Source: Flavobacteriaceae bacterium
Lineage (GTDB): Bacteria; Bacteroidota; Bacteroidia; Flavobacteriales; Flavobacteriaceae
Reading direction: 5' to 3'
DNA length: 64,000 nt
Assembly (NCBI GenBank): GCA_021739635.1
Contig: JAIPBH010000015.1
Coordinates: 1 to 64,000 of the forward strand
Part shown: in pieces, positions 35,943-45,126 of the stretch
Position numbering within the stretch: the first letter of the stretch is position 1
Layout: every line of letters starts with the position of its first letter
Notes under the pieces: generated by a model
Databases searched by the model: none
Seen by the model: the letters and a program-made list of their open reading frames with translations, nothing else
Told to the model about the DNA's origin: nothing
Position numbers and translations under genes: made by a program

Positions 35943-37607
35943 ATGAAGCCTTTTATTTCTCTATTATTATTGGTGACTTTAACAAATTTTTGTTTAGCCC
36001 AAAATTCTTCAAAAATAAATCAATTACCTAAAACAAGTAATTTTAATGAACGCCCAAAACTAGTGGTTGGGATTGTAGTTGACCAAATGCGATATGATTA
36101 TTTAACTAGGTTTTATGATAGATATACTGAAGGAGGCTTTAAACGTATGATGAATGAAGGATTTAATTGTAAAAACAATCATTTTAATTACATTCCAACC
36201 TATACAGGTCCAGGACATACGTCTGTTTACACAGGTACTACACCAAAATACCATGGTATTATTGCTAATGATTGGTTTGATAAAGACATAAAAAAGAGTG
36301 TGTATTGTGCAGAAGATACTTCTGTTCAATCTGTTGGAACTACTACTGATGCTGGCCAAATGTCTCCTCACAGAATGAAAACTACCACCTTTACCGATGA
36401 AAACAGGTTGTTTACTCAAATGCAAGGAAAAACAATAGGTATTGCTATAAAAGATAGAGGTGCTATTTTGCCTGCTGGTCATACAGCAAATGCAGCCTAT
36501 TGGTTTCAAGGTAAGAATGAAGGAAACTGGATTTCAAGTACTTTTTATATGACTGAGCTTCCAAAATGGGTAGTTGATTTTAATAAAAAGCATACTGTTG
36601 AATCTTATTTTAAAACCTGGAATACTTTATATGACATCGCTACATATACTGAAAGTGGCAGTGATTTAAATACTTTTGAAGGAGGCTTTAAAGGCAAGGA
36701 AACAGCAACATTTCCTTATGATTTAGCGTCATTAAAAGAACAAAATGGTGGCTATGACATTTTGAAAGTGACTCCTTTTGGAAATAGCCTAACTACAGAT
36801 TTTGCTATTGAAGCCATAAAAGGCGAACAACTTGGTGTAGATAATGTTACGGATGTTTTAACTATTAGTTATTCTAGTCCAGATTATATAGGGCATAATT
36901 TTGGAGTAAATTCTAAAGAAATTCAAGATAATTACTTAAGATTAGATTTAGAGCTTGAAAAACTTTTTAAATCATTAGATGAACAAGTAGGAAAGAGTCA
37001 TTATACAGTTTTTTTAACAGCAGACCATGCCGCGGTTCATGTGCCAGCTTATTTACAAAGCGTTAAAATTCCAGCAGGATATTTTAATTCAAGTGATTTT
37101 AAAAAGAAGATAAACACGTTTGTTGAAACCACTTTTGCAGCTTCTAATTTAATTGAAAGTATCACTAATAATCAAATATTTTTAAACCGAGTGAAAATAC
37201 ATCAGTTAGATTTAGATTTGGACGATGTTCAAGAAGCTATTGTGAATGAGATTATTAAGTATGAACATGTAGATAAAGCTTACACTGCAACAGCCATGAC
37301 AACCACCTCTTTTTCAACAGGTATTGAGCAATTAATTCAAAATGGTTTTAATCAAAAACGTTCTGGAGATGTTATTTATGTGTTAGATACTGCCGTTATA
37401 TCCTACAGTAAAACAGGATCTACACATGGTTCAGCATTTGAATATGATACGCATGTGCCTTTATTATTCTTTGGAAAAGGTATTAAACATGGTGAAACGT
37501 TTAAGAAAACAGAAATAACAGATATTGCTCCAACCATGTCTGCGTTATTAAATATTAGTTATCCAAATGGTAATATGGGGCAACCTTTAGAATTTGTTTT
37601 TAATTAG
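35943..37607 (+). CDS. pafA: PafA-like alkaline phosphatase
   Basis: The 554-residue exported enzyme belongs to the alkaline phosphatase superfamily and resembles the phosphate-insensitive PafA of flavobacteria. It has a signal peptide (first 20 residues), the metal ligand Asp in IVVDQMRYDYL, the Thr nucleophile in PTYTGPGHTSVYTG (residues 85-98), the Lys/Arg pair in KDRGAILPAGHTANAAYWF (about 164), and further ligands in SYSSPDYIGHNFG and LTADHAAVH. It should release phosphate from organic esters in the periplasm. The nuclease gene follows at its stop codon. Confidence 0.9.
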   Translation: MKPFISLLLLVTLTNFCLAQNSSKINQLPKTSNFNERPKLVVGIVVDQMRYDYLTRFYDRYTEGGFKRMMNEGFNCKNNHFNYIPTYTGPGHTSVYTGTTPKYHGIIANDWFDKDIKKSVYCAEDTSVQSVGTTTDAGQMSPHRMKTTTFTDENRLFTQMQGKTIGIAIKDRGAILPAGHTANAAYWFQGKNEGNWISSTFYMTELPKWVVDFNKKHTVESYFKTWNTLYDIATYTESGSDLNTFEGGFKGKETATFPYDLASLKEQNGGYDILKVTPFGNSLTTDFAIEAIKGEQLGVDNVTDVLTISYSSPDYIGHNFGVNSKEIQDNYLRLDLELEKLFKSLDEQVGKSHYTVFLTADHAAVHVPAYLQSVKIPAGYFNSSDFKKKINTFVETTFAASNLIESITNNQIFLNRVKIHQLDLDLDDVQEAIVNEIIKYEHVDKAYTATAMTTTSFSTGIEQLIQNGFNQKRSGDVIYVLDTAVISYSKTGSTHGSAFEYDTHVPLLFFGKGIKHGETFKKTEITDIAPTMSALLNISYPNGNMGQPLEFVFN

Positions 37608-37608
37608 T

Positions 37609-38418
37609 TTGAGTAAAAGAAAAATATATTCAGTTATAGCAATACTCATTGTTTTAGGAGTCTATGGATATGACTATTTTTTAAATCAAAAAGACCAAGC
37701 TGATATTGTTGAACAAGGTTCAACTATTAAGCAACAAACTAACGAATATTTTTTACCAACAAGTACAACAGGTCAAATGGTGCATCACGAAGGCTATTCA
37801 TTATCGTATAGTGAACCACATGAGCAAGCCGAATGGGTTGCTTATGAATTGAAAAAAGAACAGCTTTCAAACACTAATTTTGAAAGACCCTATTTCGAAA
37901 TTGATAAAGCAGTAAAAACGGGTGCAGCAAGTTGGAAAAACTATAAAAATTCTGGATATGATCGTGGACATTTATGTCCTGCAGGCGATAGAAATTATAG
38001 CAAATCAGCTTATGATGAAACGTTTTTAACAAGTAATATAACGCCTCAAGAACATGAATTTAATGCTGGTATTTGGAATACGTTAGAACAAAAGGTTCGG
38101 TATTGGGCAAATAAATATGATGGGGTTTTTGTTGTAACTGGTGGAATCCTTGATGATCATTTAAAAACTATTGGAAATGAACATGTTTCTGTTCCAAATC
38201 AATTCTACAAAATTATTTTAGATAATAATAATGGAGCTATAAAAATGATTGCTTTTTTAATACCTCATAAAAATTCTAATGAACCATTATATTCGTTTGT
38301 TGTATCTGTAGATGAGGTTGAAAAACTTACTGGTATTGATTTTTTTCCTGAATTGGATGATAGCATTGAAAACAAACTTGAAGCGTCTAGTAATTATAAA
38401 AACTGGAGTTTTAATTAG
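37609..38418 (+). CDS. DNA/RNA non-specific endonuclease (exported)
   Basis: The product (about 270 residues) has an N-terminal membrane or signal helix (KRKIYSVIAILIVLGVYGYDY) and an NUC-type nuclease domain with the DRGH motif in YDRGHLCPAGDRNYS and the metal-binding Asn region in FLTSNITPQEHEFNAGIW. It should cut nucleic acids outside the cytoplasm. There is no ATG in a suitable place: TTG codons occur at 37594 (inside the pafA-like gene) and 37609 (one base after its stop). I take 37609. Next to a phosphatase, it suggests phosphate recovery from external DNA. Confidence 0.85.
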   Translation: MSKRKIYSVIAILIVLGVYGYDYFLNQKDQADIVEQGSTIKQQTNEYFLPTSTTGQMVHHEGYSLSYSEPHEQAEWVAYELKKEQLSNTNFERPYFEIDKAVKTGAASWKNYKNSGYDRGHLCPAGDRNYSKSAYDETFLTSNITPQEHEFNAGIWNTLEQKVRYWANKYDGVFVVTGGILDDHLKTIGNEHVSVPNQFYKIILDNNNGAIKMIAFLIPHKNSNEPLYSFVVSVDEVEKLTGIDFFPELDDSIENKLEASSNYKNWSFN

Positions 38419-38465
38419 GAGCTAGGTTTTTGGGCGCTAGGTTTTGGGTGTTAGGTGTTAGAACT
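38419..38465. repeat. Degenerate TAGGTTTTGGG repeat
   Basis: Four imperfect units related to GCTAGGTTTTTGGG / GCTAGGTTTTGGG / GTTAGGTGTTAG lie directly after the nuclease stop codon and fill the whole gap before the convergent glycosyltransferase gene. Base composition (G/T on one strand) differs from the surroundings. Confidence 0.55.
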
Positions 38466-39317
38466 TTAAACTTTAAACTTTTTTGTTATCCCTTTCCAGC
38501 GTAAATTCCTAATAAATTTACCTTCTTCCTCGGTAACTAAAAAATCAATTTTATCCTTTTTAGCCTTAAAATAACCAGCTATGTAATCTTTAAACAAAGA
38601 AAAACTTTGCTTTTTGTAAGCCAATTTTAATGCTGAAATGAATGTGATTACAAAGCCATATCGCATTTTGTACATAGCTTCACCTTGCATATATTTAGAA
38701 GCTTTGTTATAGCTTATGCCTGTGGGTTTTAAATGTTTTACATGAAGCGATTCAATGGTTGAAATCTCCCAGCCATAATATTTCGCCAGAAGTTCATCAA
38801 CGGTATCCCAGCCCATTGACGGTTTTAGTTTTCCTATTTGCAGAAAGCAGGCTTTCTTATAAGCTTTTAAGGCACCACGAATATGGTCTTTACGTGTTAA
38901 GTTTTCTAAAAGCCAATCGCCGTTTTTTTCAATATAACAAAACCCAGAAGCCATGCCTAGTTTTGAATTTGATGTGAAATGCTTTGAAAGTGTTTTTAAA
39001 TAATTATCAGGAAAAATTAAATCGGCATCAAACTTGCAAATCACATCGTACTCATCATCTAAAGTTTCATACCCTTTGTAAAACGCATTAATAATTTTTG
39101 AACCTGGTAAATGTTCGTTTGAAGATTTTGTGTTAATCAAATGAATAAAATGATGTTTTGAAGAATAGCTTTCTACAATATCTTGAGTTTGATCAGTTGA
39201 ATTATCATTAACAACTACAACTATTTTAGGTAAAAGCGTTTGATGTACCAAAGAATCTAAAGTAAGTCCAATAGAATCTTGCTCGTTATGTGCAGGAATG
39301 ATGATGTAGAAATTCAA
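38466..39317 (-). CDS. Family 2 glycosyltransferase
   Basis: A 283-residue GT-A fold enzyme. IIIPAHNEQDSIGLTLDSL at the N-terminus, VNDNSTDQT near residue 37 and the DxD-containing CKFDADLIFPDNYL near 92 are GT2 features. MGWDTVDELLAKYYGW near 165 is the acceptor/catalytic ED-like region. No membrane helices are evident. It is the third gene of a minus-strand set with a methyltransferase-like protein and a ketoacyl synthase III; the product is unknown. Confidence 0.88.
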   Translation of the reverse strand: MNFYIIIPAHNEQDSIGLTLDSLVHQTLLPKIVVVVNDNSTDQTQDIVESYSSKHHFIHLINTKSSNEHLPGSKIINAFYKGYETLDDEYDVICKFDADLIFPDNYLKTLSKHFTSNSKLGMASGFCYIEKNGDWLLENLTRKDHIRGALKAYKKACFLQIGKLKPSMGWDTVDELLAKYYGWEISTIESLHVKHLKPTGISYNKASKYMQGEAMYKMRYGFVITFISALKLAYKKQSFSLFKDYIAGYFKAKKDKIDFLVTEEEGKFIRNLRWKGITKKFKV

Positions 39318-39341
39318 AATTGAAAATTTAATGATTCAAAG

Positions 39342-39863
39342 TTAAACTCTTTCAGCATATATTATGTAATATCTAGGGGTAAACCAACGTAATATAGGGC
39401 GAATCCCAATTTTTTTGGTTGGGTTTGTCCATTTCTGTCTATCCATAATTTTCCAACCCGCTTTTTCCAATAACCAATCAAATTGCCAATCTTCAAATTC
39501 ATGATAATGTCTGTCCCGCATATCGATTTTGCTTCTATAAGCAGGAGAAAACCAAAGTCTAAGAGGAACACTAGCAACCAATTTGTTTGTTTTAATAGAT
39601 TTTAAAACGGTAAAAGGTGATAATAAATGTTCAAAAATTTCAAAAGCAGTCACCACACCAGCTTCTGAACTTGAAATGGTTGAGGTATCTAAATCTAAAT
39701 CTTCTCCACGAGTGTTTTCAACTTGGTATCCTTCAGATTTCATGATTTTAGTAAAAGGATTTTCAACACCTAAATCTAAAATAGAATTAGTATTAGGAAT
39801 ATGCTTTTTTAAAAACTCAATAGTATGTTTGAAGCGTTTATTAGGATAACTTTTCTCGTACAT
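39342..39863 (-). CDS. SAM-dependent methyltransferase-like protein
   Basis: The 173-residue protein has a class I methyltransferase layout. Motif I is altered (SILDLGVENPFTK instead of DLGCGxG), the acidic motif II may be RGEDLDLDT, and VVTAFEIFEHLLSP resembles the usual motif IV. HYHEFEDWQFDWLLEKAGW near the end fits family members that act on lipids or sugars. The missing Gly-rich loop leaves some doubt about activity. It is separated from the ketoacyl synthase gene by a 40-base gap that contains a hairpin. Confidence 0.75.
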   Translation of the reverse strand: MYEKSYPNKRFKHTIEFLKKHIPNTNSILDLGVENPFTKIMKSEGYQVENTRGEDLDLDTSTISSSEAGVVTAFEIFEHLLSPFTVLKSIKTNKLVASVPLRLWFSPAYRSKIDMRDRHYHEFEDWQFDWLLEKAGWKIMDRQKWTNPTKKIGIRPILRWFTPRYYIIYAERV

Positions 39864-39881
39864 TAAAAATTAAATTTCTTC

Positions 39882-39901
39882 ATTTTCGCAAAAGCGGAAA
39901 T
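39882..39901. repeat. Small hairpin repeat between operon genes
   Basis: ATTTTCGC and GCGGAAAT pair over eight positions (one G-T) around the loop AAAA. It lies between the ketoacyl synthase stop codon and the methyltransferase start and could slow read-through or stabilise the upstream message. Similar hairpins are common between flavobacterial genes as far as I recall. Confidence 0.55.
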
Positions 39902-39903
39902 TT

Positions 39904-40962
39904 TTAATACTTGTAAACTATAGCGTTAATGTGCATGCCAGCACCAACACTGGCAAATATAATAACATCGCCTTTAGAAAAACTATGATTTTCTAATTCA
40001 TGGTTTTTAATTAAATCAAATAATGTTGGAACAGTTGCCACCGAACTATTTCCTAAAGTTTGAATGCTCATGGGCATAATGTCTTCTGGCATGTCCATTT
40101 TGTAGAGTTTATAAAAGCGCTTTACTATGGCTTCATCCATTTTTTCATTGGCTTGATGAATGAGTATTTTTTTAACATCTTTTATATCTACACCACTTTT
40201 TTCAAGACAGGTTTTCATGGCGTTAGGCACATTTATTAGGGCAAATTCATAGATTTTTCGGCCATCCATTTTGATGTATCTGGTGTCTCTACATAATTCT
40301 TGATTGTTTGAATTTCCAAAAAACAAATAATAAGCTTCATCATAAGTAAAACTGGCAGTTTCATGTGATAAAATACCTCCATCTTCATCGGTAGCTTCAA
40401 TTATTGTAGCACCAGCACCATCAGAATATATCATGGAATCTCTATCATAGTCGTCAACAACTCTCGACAAAGTTTCATTGCCTATAACTAAACATTTTTT
40501 AGCCATGCCAGATTTTATAAATGCTTCTGCTTGAATAACACCTTGAATCCAACCCGGACAACCAAACAAAATATCAAAAGCGACACATTTTGGATTTTTT
40601 ATGCGTAAACTGTGTTTGATTCTTGAGGCTAAACATGGTAAAAGATCGCTTTGAATGGTCTTGTGTTTTACATCACCAAAATTATGGGCCACAATAATAT
40701 AGTCCAATTCTTCTCGGTCAATATTAGCATCTATGATGGCCTTTTCAGCAGCAAAAAAACCTAAATCAGAAGCGTTTAAATGATTTTTAGCATATCTGCG
40801 TTCAGCAATACCAGTTATGGCTTTAAATTTTTCAATAATTACAGTATTCTCACTATTAATAGGTGAGCCATCTGTGTTTAAAAATGTATGTTGGATGAAG
40901 TTTTCATTTTTCTCAATAGTATCTGGAATATAGCTTCCAGTACCGGTAATTTTAATATTCAT
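39904..40962 (-). CDS. 3-oxoacyl-ACP synthase III family protein
   Basis: The 352-residue protein is a thiolase-fold condensing enzyme of the FabH type. The catalytic triad is visible as Cys135 in LFGCPGWIQG, His269 in ILIHQANEKMD and Asn305 in LGNSSVATVP. N-terminal SYIPDTIEKNENF and TGIAERRYA are also typical. The housekeeping FabH is normally in the fab/plsX cluster, and this copy sits instead with a methyltransferase and a glycosyltransferase, so it may serve a special lipid. It is longer than E. coli FabH by about 35 residues. Confidence 0.88.
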   Translation of the reverse strand: MNIKITGTGSYIPDTIEKNENFIQHTFLNTDGSPINSENTVIIEKFKAITGIAERRYAKNHLNASDLGFFAAEKAIIDANIDREELDYIIVAHNFGDVKHKTIQSDLLPCLASRIKHSLRIKNPKCVAFDILFGCPGWIQGVIQAEAFIKSGMAKKCLVIGNETLSRVVDDYDRDSMIYSDGAGATIIEATDEDGGILSHETASFTYDEAYYLFFGNSNNQELCRDTRYIKMDGRKIYEFALINVPNAMKTCLEKSGVDIKDVKKILIHQANEKMDEAIVKRFYKLYKMDMPEDIMPMSIQTLGNSSVATVPTLFDLIKNHELENHSFSKGDVIIFASVGAGMHINAIVYKY

Positions 40963-40975
40963 AAATAAAAATTAA

Positions 40976-41022
40976 GCCTTTAATTTAGTTAGAAACTAAG
41001 GTAGCTACTATAAATTAAAGGC
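40976..41022 (-). terminator. Structured element downstream of gcvP
   Basis: GCCTTTAATTTA (40976-40987) and TAAATTAAAGGC (41011-41022) are perfect 12-base arms. The interior holds a second overlapping hairpin, TTAGTT / AACTAA (985-990 with 994-999 of the 40 kb block), and the palindrome GTAGCTAC (41001-41008). It is 42 bases after the gcvP stop and a T-rich stretch follows on the minus strand, so it probably ends that transcript; the long loop is unusual for a simple terminator. Confidence 0.6.
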
Positions 41023-41063
41023 GAATTATATTATCATAATTTTTACGATGTTCAACAACTGAT

Positions 41064-43913
41064 TTAAGCCTCCATATAAGCTTCAATTGGAGCGCATGTA
41101 CATATTAAATTTCTGTCTCCATAGGCATCATCAACACGTCTTACAGTAGGCCAAAACTTGTTTTGTTTTACATAGTCTAACGGAAAAGCTGCTTCTTCTC
41201 GAGAGTATGGATAAACCCAATTTGTTGATGTAATCATTTCTAATGTATGAGGCGCATTTTTTAAAACGTTATGTTCATCATCTTTTGAAGCCTGATCTAT
41301 TTCTTTTTTAATTGAAATCATAGCATCACAAAAACGGTCAATTTCTTGTTTGCTTTCACTTTCTGTTGGTTCAATCATCAAAGTTCCAGCAACAGGGAAA
41401 GAAACGGTTGGCGCGTGAAAACCATAATCCATTAAACGTTTTGCAATATCAGTAACCTCAATGCCATTAGCTTTAAAAGCTCTACAATCTACAATCATTT
41501 CATGTGCTGCTCTTCCACATTCTCCAGAATATAACGTATCAAAACTTCCTTGTAAACGATGTTTAATATAGTTGGCATTTAAAATGGCCATTTTTGTTGA
41601 TTGAGTTAAGCCTTCTTCTCCTAACATTTTAATATAGCCATAAGAAATTAAACAAGCTAAAGCCGAACCAAATGGAGCTGCTGATATAGCTGTGATAGCT
41701 TTTTTTTCACCAGTTTTAGCTAATGGATTTCCTGGTAAAAAAGGAACAAGTTGTTTTGCAACACAAATTGGACCAACACCAGGTCCACCGCCACCATGAG
41801 GAATGGCAAAGGTTTTGTGTAAATTTAAATGGCAAACATCGGCTCCAATACTTCCAGGGTTTGTGAGCCCAACTTGGGCATTCATGTTGGCGCCATCCAT
41901 ATAAACTTGTCCGCCATTATCATGAATTATTTTTGTAATTTCTTTAATAGCAGATTCATACACGCCATGTGTAGATGGATAGGTAACCATTAAGCAAGAT
42001 AAATTGTCTTTATATAACTCAGCTTTCTCACGTAAATCATTCACATCTATATTGCCTTCAGTAGTTGATTTTGTAACCACTACTTTCATGCCAGCCATAA
42101 CAGCACTTGCAGGATTGGTGCCATGTGCCGATGATGGAATTAAACACACATTTCTGTGAGAATCACCACGAGATTCATGATAGGCTCTAATAACCATTAA
42201 GCCAGCATATTCTCCTTGTGCACCAGAGTTTGGTTGTAAAGATGTTGCGGCAAAACCTGTTATTTCTGTTAATTGGTCTTCTAATTCTTTTAAAACTGCT
42301 AAATATCCTCTTGCTTGTTTTCGAGGCGCAAACGGATGGATATTTCCCCATTTAAACCAGCTTAAAGGGAGCATTTCTGAAGCAGCATTTAATTTCATAG
42401 TACAAGAACCTAAAGAAATCATGGAATGATTTAATGATAAATCTTTACGCTCAAGTGATTTTATGTATCGCATTAATTCTGTTTCAGAATGATGACTGTT
42501 AAATACATCAAGTGTCAAGAAATCTGAAGTTCTTTTTGATACTTCAGAAATGTTGTTTGATTCAGAAATAGATGATATAACGATAGTTTCTTTATCTGCA
42601 GCTTCAGCAAAAACAGTTATAATGTAATTAATATCCCTAACTGAAGTTGTTTCATTGATTGAAATGGTTACAGTTTCTTCGTCAGGATAAAAGAAATTAA
42701 CCTTTTTCTCTTTTGCAATTTTCTTAATTTTTTTAGAATCCGTTTTAATTTGAAGCGTATCAAAATAAGAAGTGTTAACTTGATTAAATCCTAATTTTTT
42801 TAAAACATCTGAAAGAGTAGAAGCTGTATTATGAATTTTATTAGCTATAAATTTTAAGCCTTTTGGGCCATGATAAACAGCGTACATGCTAGCCATAACA
42901 GCCAATAAAACCTGTGCGGTACAAATATTAGACGTTGCTTTATCGCGCTTTATATGTTGCTCTCGTGTTTGTAAAGCCATACGCAATGCTCTATTACCGT
43001 TAGCATCTTTGGTAACACCAATAATTCTTCCAGGTAAGTCTCGTTTGTAGGCTTCTTTGGTTGCAAAAAATGCTGCATGAGGTCCACCATATCCCATAGG
43101 AATTCCAAAACGTTGTGTTGTACCAACTACCACATCAGCACCAAATTTTCCAGGCGCTTCTAGTTTCACTAAACTCAAAATGTCTGCAGCAACAGCTACT
43201 TTTATTTGAGAAGCATTTGCTTTGCTTATAAATGAATTAATATCAGTTACTTGGCCATCTTTTCCTGGATATTGTAGAATAGCTCCAAAAAAATCAGATG
43301 AAAAATTAAACTCATTTTCTTTACCAACAACTAATTCAATACCTAGTGGATTTGATCTAGTTTGAAGCAAGGATAAGGTTTGCGGTAAAATAGTATCTGA
43401 AACAAAAAACTTATTAACTTCATTTTTCTTTTGGTCACGTTCACGAACCGCAAATAACAAACTCATGGCTTCTGCTGCTGCCGTACTTTCATCTAGTAAA
43501 GAAGCATTTGCAATTTCCATTCCAGTTAAATCTGTTATCATGGTTTGGAAATTTAATAATGCTTCCAATCTTCCTTGAGCAATTTCTGCCTGATAAGGTG
43601 TATAGGCAGTGTACCAACCTGGATTTTCAAGAATATTCCTTTGAATTACTGCTGGTAAAATAGTCGGATGATATCCTAAACCTATATACGTTTTATAAGC
43701 CTTATTTTTTTTAGATAACTCATGAATATGCAGTAAATACTCATGCTCAGTCATGGGTTCATCCAAATTTAAGGGTTTTTTTAAGCGAATATCATCAGGA
43801 ATAGTTTCATAAATTAATTGATCTAACGAATCAACACCTATAGTTTTTAACATGAGGTTTTTGTCTTGTTCTCTTGGACCAATGTGACGCAGTGCAAAAG
43901 CGTTTGTATTCAT
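41064..43913 (-). CDS. gcvP: Glycine dehydrogenase (decarboxylating), P protein
   Basis: GcvP is the pyridoxal-phosphate subunit of the glycine cleavage system: it decarboxylates glycine and passes aminomethyl to the H protein. At 949 residues it is the single-chain form, with an N-terminal half ([29 protein letters not shown]) and a C-terminal half with the cofactor Lys700 in [14 protein letters not shown]. The H and T protein genes are not in this window. The gene is divergent from the UbiA-like gene and has a leader too short for a glycine riboswitch. Confidence 0.97.
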   Translation of the reverse strand: MNTNAFALRHIGPREQDKNLMLKTIGVDSLDQLIYETIPDDIRLKKPLNLDEPMTEHEYLLHIHELSKKNKAYKTYIGLGYHPTILPAVIQRNILENPGWYTAYTPYQAEIAQGRLEALLNFQTMITDLTGMEIANASLLDESTAAAEAMSLLFAVRERDQKKNEVNKFFVSDTILPQTLSLLQTRSNPLGIELVVGKENEFNFSSDFFGAILQYPGKDGQVTDINSFISKANASQIKVAVAADILSLVKLEAPGKFGADVVVGTTQRFGIPMGYGGPHAAFFATKEAYKRDLPGRIIGVTKDANGNRALRMALQTREQHIKRDKATSNICTAQVLLAVMASMYAVYHGPKGLKFIANKIHNTASTLSDVLKKLGFNQVNTSYFDTLQIKTDSKKIKKIAKEKKVNFFYPDEETVTISINETTSVRDINYIITVFAEAADKETIVISSISESNNISEVSKRTSDFLTLDVFNSHHSETELMRYIKSLERKDLSLNHSMISLGSCTMKLNAASEMLPLSWFKWGNIHPFAPRKQARGYLAVLKELEDQLTEITGFAATSLQPNSGAQGEYAGLMVIRAYHESRGDSHRNVCLIPSSAHGTNPASAVMAGMKVVVTKSTTEGNIDVNDLREKAELYKDNLSCLMVTYPSTHGVYESAIKEITKIIHDNGGQVYMDGANMNAQVGLTNPGSIGADVCHLNLHKTFAIPHGGGGPGVGPICVAKQLVPFLPGNPLAKTGEKKAITAISAAPFGSALACLISYGYIKMLGEEGLTQSTKMAILNANYIKHRLQGSFDTLYSGECGRAAHEMIVDCRAFKANGIEVTDIAKRLMDYGFHAPTVSFPVAGTLMIEPTESESKQEIDRFCDAMISIKKEIDQASKDDEHNVLKNAPHTLEMITSTNWVYPYSREEAAFPLDYVKQNKFWPTVRRVDDAYGDRNLICTCAPIEAYMEA

Positions 43914-43937
43914 TTATTTTTTGTTGAAATTGATGTG

Positions 43938-43945
43938 CAAAATTA
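43938..43945 (-). promoter_or_regulatory. Possible promoter -7 box of gcvP
   Basis: On the minus strand this reads TAATTTTG, matching TAnnTTTG, about 25 bases upstream of the gcvP ATG. No good -33 box is seen. Confidence 0.45.
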
Positions 43946-44019
43946 CATAATTAAAAACCCTTTTAGAGCTGTAAATCTTAAAGTTTTTAACCAAATAATG
44001 GCGTTATTAACACTTTAGT

Positions 44020-44027
44020 TACTTTTG
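44020..44027 (+). promoter_or_regulatory. Promoter -7 box giving a probably leaderless message
   Basis: TACTTTTG matches TAnnTTTG and ends four bases before the ATG at 44032, so the message would have almost no leader. This is the same arrangement as at 31168-31181. Confidence 0.5.
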
Positions 44028-44031
44028 TAGA

Positions 44032-44865
44032 ATGCGTATCTTAAAACAGATTTTAAATTTTTACATCAATAGCAGTATTCATGTGGCTTTGGCGGTGTTT
44101 TCTCTATCTTGGTTGACACTTATTGAATTCAATATTTATTATGATAGTAATATTTTATATTTTATTTTTTTTGCTTCTATAACTGGATATAACTTTGTTA
44201 AGTTTTTTGGTATTGCAAAATTTCATCACAGAAGTTTAACTGCTTGGTTAAAGTTGATTCAAGTTTTCTCTCTTTTTTGCTTTCTATTTATGTGTTTTTA
44301 TTTGATGAAAATTGAAAATAGTATATGGTTGTATATTCTTGTTTTTGGAATCATAACTTTTCTGTATGCTATTCCTTTTTTGCCAACTCGAAAGTTTTTA
44401 GATCAGCATCATAATCTAAGAAATATTAGTGGATTAAAAGTGTTTTTAATAGCACTAGTTTGGTGTGGTGTTACGGTTTATTTGCCATTACTTAACAACC
44501 ATCATATTATAAACTTAGATGTTGTTATAGTTAGTCTTCAACGCTTTTTATTAGTAATTATGTTAATATTACCGTTTGAAATAAGAGATTTGCAATTTGA
44601 TAGTTTAAAACTATCTACTATTCCACAAAAATTAGGGGTAAAAGGTACTAAAATTATGGGTGTTATTTTAGGTTTAATTATTTTTTGTTTAGAATTTTTT
44701 AAGAGTGAAATTGCTTTAAATCAATTAATTATATTATTAATGATTAGTACGATTACTTTAGTATTTGTAATTTTATCAAAAGAAAAACAAGGAAAATATT
44801 ATTGTGCTTTTTGGGTTGAAGGAGTACCTATTTTATGGTTGCTTTTTGTGTTAATTTTTACTTGA
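44032..44865 (+). CDS. UbiA-like integral membrane protein
   Basis: The 277-residue protein has about eight hydrophobic helices. The segment EIRDLQFDSLKLSTIPQKLG (about residues 183-202) strongly resembles the second Asp-rich motif of UbiA prenyltransferases, DxRDxxxD..TLPxxLG. The first motif (NDxxDxxxD) is replaced by SITGYNFVKFFG (about 49-60), without acidic residues, so ordinary prenyl-diphosphate chemistry is doubtful. Flavobacterial relatives are usually left as hypothetical proteins. Its 3' end overlaps the convergent small Cys-rich gene by eight bases. Confidence 0.7.
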   Translation: MRILKQILNFYINSSIHVALAVFSLSWLTLIEFNIYYDSNILYFIFFASITGYNFVKFFGIAKFHHRSLTAWLKLIQVFSLFCFLFMCFYLMKIENSIWLYILVFGIITFLYAIPFLPTRKFLDQHHNLRNISGLKVFLIALVWCGVTVYLPLLNNHHIINLDVVIVSLQRFLLVIMLILPFEIRDLQFDSLKLSTIPQKLGVKGTKIMGVILGLIIFCLEFFKSEIALNQLIILLMISTITLVFVILSKEKQGKYYCAFWVEGVPILWLLFVLIFT

Positions 44866-45124
44866 CATTATTGTCTTTCAACGCTTTTTCAAATTCGGAT
44901 TTTAAACATTCCTTATTTTTTTTATCCATGCAAGTTACCTTTGATTTTGTGATAATTGTTGATAATTTAATATTTTTTTTGGTGTATTCTCTACAAGCTT
45001 TACAGTATAATAAATGGATATTGAGCTTAACTTTTTCCCAAAAAGATGATTCTCTATATTGTGATTTATCGCAAACATGATTTGCTTCACTACATGGGAT
45101 GCCTATATTAAGTTTTTTACTCAT
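44858..45124 (-). CDS. Small Cys-rich protein, possible anti-sigma factor
   Basis: The 88-residue product contains CSEANHVCDKSQYRES and HLLYCKACREYTKKN. The H-x3-C-x2-C pattern resembles zinc-binding anti-sigma domains, but the protein has no membrane helix, so it would be a soluble ZAS-like regulator. The start is the ATG at 45124, two bases after the sigma factor stop codon; the frame extends upstream to 45151 into the sigma gene. Tight linkage to the sigma gene supports a regulator-partner role; I infer this from context. Confidence 0.72.
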   Translation of the reverse strand: MSKKLNIGIPCSEANHVCDKSQYRESSFWEKVKLNIHLLYCKACREYTKKNIKLSTIITKSKVTCMDKKNKECLKSEFEKALKDNNVK

Positions 45125-45126
45125 AA

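Noticed and set aside
36102-36509. 135-codon open frame antisense to the PafA-like phosphatase
   Set aside because: It lies wholly inside a gene with strong family motifs, and has no domain, signal or start context of its own.
43914-44031. Glycine riboswitch upstream of gcvP
   Set aside because: The likely -7 box leaves a leader of only about 20 bases, far too short for such an aptamer.
44835-45080. 81-codon plus-strand frame over the Cys-rich gene
   Set aside because: It is antisense to the gene that is two bases from the sigma factor stop and has the better coding signs.
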